This document shows positions 61,668 through 64,000 of a DNA stretch of 64,000 bases, one piece after another. The notes beneath the pieces are model-generated. The model worked only from the letters and a program-made list of their open reading frames with translations. It was not told the origin of the DNA and did not search any database. The stretch is from Sporosarcina beigongshangi. GTDB lineage: Bacteria; Actinomycetota; Actinomycetes; Actinomycetales; Micrococcaceae. Positions within the stretch are counted from its first letter, which is position 1, and the number at the start of each line of letters is the position of its first letter. The stretch is taken from NCBI RefSeq assembly GCF_016820535.1, contig NZ_JADHDY010000020.1:22845-86844 (forward strand), written 5' to 3'. The translations under genes were made by a program, and so were the position numbers.

Positions 61668-62273
61668 GTGAACTTAGCCCGCCGCACCGCTTTTGTCCCC
61701 GCCGCCCGCCTCAGCGCGTGGCTGTCCCGATTCACTGCCGCACATGGCGGCCAGCTCGCCCTCGAAGACACGGACGACGGCGTGAGCTTGCGTCTGCGCG
61801 ACGGTGCGGTTGCGCTTCTCTCACCTCCGTGGCCAGACGACGGGCGTCCTGGGCGTGGGGCGAATCTGCTGGAACGTGTCGAGTCACTGGCGGCACAAGA
61901 GCGACGGCTCGGAATCATTCTGGTGCGGCGTGGCGGTTATGGGGTGGGCATCGCCGTGGGCGGGAAGCTCGTGGCACACAAGGTGGGCACGGCCTCCTCT
62001 CGGTCTCGCGGTGGCGATCAGGCTGCGGCCATCGTTGAGCGGGCGGCGGCCGAGGCCGCCAAGATCTTTGCCGGGGCGAGCTTTGAATATGTGGCGCCGG
62101 GTGGCGACAAACTGTTGCTGGAGTCCGCCCTAACGGCCCCGGCCCTGCGCCGGTATGCAAAGCTTGCCCGGCTGGCACCCCTGACTGTGGTGGACCCCAA
62201 GATGGATGTGCTGACGCGGGCGGCCGCAGATTATTGTTCCATTCGCATCAGGATCACTGAACCTCCGGCTTAA
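61668..62273 (+). CDS. acVLRF1-type peptidyl-tRNA hydrolase/release factor
   Basis: 201 residues, matching the actinobacterial VLRF1 family related to eukaryotic Vms1/ANKZF1. Central strands RRLGIILVRRGGYGVGIAVGGKLVAHKVG lead to SRSRGGDQAAAIVERAAAEAA, where the Gln after GGD is in the position of the catalytic Gln. The C-terminal eRF1-3-like part has YVAPGGDKLLLESAL and VVDPKMDVLTRAA. The family releases nascent chains from peptidyl-tRNA in ribosome quality control; activity here is inferred. GTG start, no ribosome binding site; convergent overlap of 20 bases with the next gene. Confidence 0.75.
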   Translation: MNLARRTAFVPAARLSAWLSRFTAAHGGQLALEDTDDGVSLRLRDGAVALLSPPWPDDGRPGRGANLLERVESLAAQERRLGIILVRRGGYGVGIAVGGKLVAHKVGTASSRSRGGDQAAAIVERAAAEAAKIFAGASFEYVAPGGDKLLLESALTAPALRRYAKLARLAPLTVVDPKMDVLTRAAADYCSIRIRITEPPA

Positions 62274-63633
62274 TGTTCTGGTTGATATGGAACAGGTTGC
62301 CGGGATCGTACTTCGCCTTGATCTTGGCCAACCGAGTGTAGTTGCCCCCATAGTTATCCTCGATGCGGGACTGGTCGTCTGCATCGAGGAAATTAACATA
62401 GCCCGCGCCTGCCCCGTGCGGTTGCAGGGCCTGGTGGTAGTCTCTGACCCACTTCGTGTTGGCGTCATTGTCCGCCGGAGATTCCCACATTCCGGCGATG
62501 GCTACCGAGAAGTTTACGTCGCGGTAGGGAAAGGCCGTCTCATCCGCTCCTACACGTTGGGCTGCGCCATTGATGGGATAGAAGTGATTAGCCGTTTGGG
62601 GGCTCGGAACGCCAGCTCCAAAATTCTGAGCCACGCCGATCACATCATCGCTTAGCTCTGGAAGGAACTCCGCCTTCCAATATGCTTGGAGGCCCTTCGG
62701 CAGAAGCGGGTCGAACAAAGTGTTGAGCATCGGATACGGGAGTGGGCCAAGGAACGACCCCGCAACTGGGGCCACATCAAGGAATTGCTGCCACTGCCGC
62801 TCGCCCTCATCATGGGGACCGGTCCAGCCACCCACCACGACCGCCACGGGCTTGCCGTGGAATTCCTCCGGCAGGAACGGGACCGGCGGGCCTTGGTGGA
62901 ATCCAAGGAAGATTCCCATATCTTCGGGAGCCGTGGCAATGTAGTCCCGGAACAGTTGCGCAACGGCCTCAGCATGCTCCAACAAATAGATGACTACGCC
63001 GCCGTACACCACGTCCACGGGGTGCAGGTTGAATTCCAGCGACGTGACGACGCCGAAGTTTCCGGTGCCTCCACGCAACGCCCAGAAGAGGTCGTCATTC
63101 TCGGTTGCGCTGGCTGTGAGGAACTTCCCTTCTGCCGTCACCACATCCGCGGATTTGAGGTTGTCGCAGGACAGACCATATTTACGAGCGAGGTAGCCGA
63201 TGCCACCGCCGAGCGTCAGCCCGGCGACACCCGTGGATCCGATAATTCCGCCGGTTGTGGCGAGCCCGAAGGCGTTTGTTGCGTGGTTGAAATCGGCCCA
63301 GGTGGTGCCTGCCTCAGCCCGGGCCGTTACGGCCGCGGGATCTACCCGGACGCCCCTGCGGTCGGCGAAGTCCAGCACGAGGCCGCCGTCGCACGTGCCG
63401 AATCCGGGCGCGCTGTGCCCACCACCTCTCAGCGCAAGGTCCAGACCCGCGTCGCGCGCAAAGTTGACTCCGGCAATGACGTCAGCCACCTGCGAAACAC
63501 GCAATATGGCTGCGGGGCGCTTGTCAATCATGCCGTTATAAACGGTCCGTGAGGCGTCGTAGAGGGGGTGGTCGGAAGAGATGACCTGGCCGCGTACCTT
63601 TTCCTGCAGGGCCGCAAACCCTTTGTTGTCCAT
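62254..63633 (-). CDS. Bicovalent FAD oxidase, berberine-bridge-enzyme family
   Basis: 459 residues. PCMH FAD domain with LALRGGGHSAPGFGT (His for the 8-alpha bond) and GYLARKYGLSCDNLKSADV (Cys for the 6-S bond), so the flavin is predicted to be held twice. C-terminal BBE motif YGGNYTRLAKIKAKYDPGNLFHINQNI. Relatives oxidise sugars, alkaloids or polyketides; substrate unknown, no pathway genes next to it. The ATG at 63633 has GGGGATC before it; 26 upstream codons are possible but unlikely. Cytoplasmic by sequence (no signal peptide). Confidence 0.88.
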   Translation of the reverse strand: MDNKGFAALQEKVRGQVISSDHPLYDASRTVYNGMIDKRPAAILRVSQVADVIAGVNFARDAGLDLALRGGGHSAPGFGTCDGGLVLDFADRRGVRVDPAAVTARAEAGTTWADFNHATNAFGLATTGGIIGSTGVAGLTLGGGIGYLARKYGLSCDNLKSADVVTAEGKFLTASATENDDLFWALRGGTGNFGVVTSLEFNLHPVDVVYGGVVIYLLEHAEAVAQLFRDYIATAPEDMGIFLGFHQGPPVPFLPEEFHGKPVAVVVGGWTGPHDEGERQWQQFLDVAPVAGSFLGPLPYPMLNTLFDPLLPKGLQAYWKAEFLPELSDDVIGVAQNFGAGVPSPQTANHFYPINGAAQRVGADETAFPYRDVNFSVAIAGMWESPADNDANTKWVRDYHQALQPHGAGAGYVNFLDADDQSRIEDNYGGNYTRLAKIKAKYDPGNLFHINQNIKPEVQ

Positions 63634-63938
63634 GGTGATCCCCGTTCCCCTGACCATGCCTTCACGATCAGGGCTGTGGCACAGCCACCCCCGGCCGTGC
63701 GGGACATACATGATTCAGACACTGCGGGTCGGAGCCTAGCCAAGCAGGCCCGCTCCCGTGGCGGAGACCGGATGCGCCTTGGCAGCGTGCCACTTGGCAC
63801 CCAGCTTTCGGCGTACTTCTTGAACGTGCGCTTGCCGTCGAGCCCGGAGGCGGTGCTGGCGAGCACACCCACAGGACTGGCAACTAACCGCAGGATACGC
63901 CCGCCGGCAGTCGAGATCAATGGCGCGCGTTGACTCAT
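63528..63938 (-). CDS. Possible hypothetical gene at the window edge
   Basis: 136 codons from ATG 63938, which has a strong GGAGG 6 bases before it and overlaps the stop of another frame entering from beyond the window (ATGA; its visible end reads RQRIWLRGGFL). The first 50 residues (GGRILRLVASPVGVLASTAS) look protein-like; the rest is Arg/Pro-rich and overlaps the FAD oxidase by 106 bases, so it may be a frameshifted or worn gene. No family recognised. Confidence 0.3.
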   Translation of the reverse strand: MSQRAPLISTAGGRILRLVASPVGVLASTASGLDGKRTFKKYAESWVPSGTLPRRIRSPPRERACLARLRPAVSESCMSRTAGGGCATALIVKAWSGERGSPWTTKGLRPCRKRYAARSSLPTTPSTTPHGPFITA

Positions 63939-64000
63939 AGAAAACCTCCGCGTAGCCAGATACGTTGCCTCATTTGATTTCCTCCGCTTCGGCGTGGCTT

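Overview
The window is high-GC chromosomal DNA from an actinobacterium, most likely Micrococcaceae (Arthrobacter or a close relative). The taxonomy is inferred from gene content: an actinobacterial integration host factor (mIHF), a PriA without helicase motifs, a pyr operon with an Rv1382-like membrane gene between pyrC and carA, DUF3097, an acVLRF1-type release factor, a 13E12/DUF222 HNH relic, and many GTG starts. No rRNA, tRNA, prophage, intact IS element or CRISPR array was seen. Most of the window is core genome, densely packed and often translationally coupled (ATGA, GTGA or TAATG overlaps).

Layout, left to right. 0.2-5.8 kb: a GerMN lipoprotein; the hrcA-dnaJ-rsmE heat-shock operon (minus) with a CIRCE operator; DUF3097 and DUF4870 genes. 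5.9-10.3 kb: lepA-hemW (minus), a solitary PemK-like gene, and rpsT with its own promoter and a perfect terminator. 10.4-18.1 kb (all minus): comEA-comEC-holA, degV, and leuS preceded by what looks like a leucine-codon attenuator. 18.2-23.5 kb: the glycerol operon glpD-glpF-glpK (minus) and a divergent SorC-type regulator. 23.5-28.9 kb (plus): aldo-keto reductase, alpha/beta hydrolase, GT4 glycosyltransferase and an 823-residue duplicated membrane protein, tightly packed. 28.9-30.1 kb: a decayed island with a frameshifted DUF222-HNH remnant. 30.1-36.4 kb (minus): mihF-gmk-rpoZ-coaBC-metK and priA, with three DnaA boxes between metK and priA. 36.4-45.3 kb (minus): the complete pyrimidine operon pyrR-pyrB-pyrC-(PH-like)-carA-carB-pyrF, whose leader carries a PyrR-binding RNA loop that includes the ribosome binding site. 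45.5-46.8 kb: a PrsW-type protease. 46.9-59.7 kb (minus): rpsD, DUF948, a small membrane protein, alaS, ruvX, mltG, aroE-aroC-aroK-aroB, a TPR-like gene, efp and nusB. 60-64 kb: rarA, an acVLRF1 gene and a bicovalent-FAD oxidase.

The genes group into protein quality control (HrcA/DnaJ, acVLRF1), translation (LepA, S20, LeuS, AlaS, EF-P, S4), pyrimidine, shikimate, CoA and SAM synthesis, glycerol use, DNA uptake and replication/repair (ComEA/ComEC, HolA, PriA, RuvX, RarA, mIHF). The most interesting non-gene signals are the leuS attenuator, the PyrR loop, a switch-like leader before alaS, the DnaA-box cluster, a 42-bp repeat family before efp and a 28-bp inverted repeat between rpsD and rarA. 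The gene set closest to an undescribed system is the four-gene operon at 23.5-28.9 kb.
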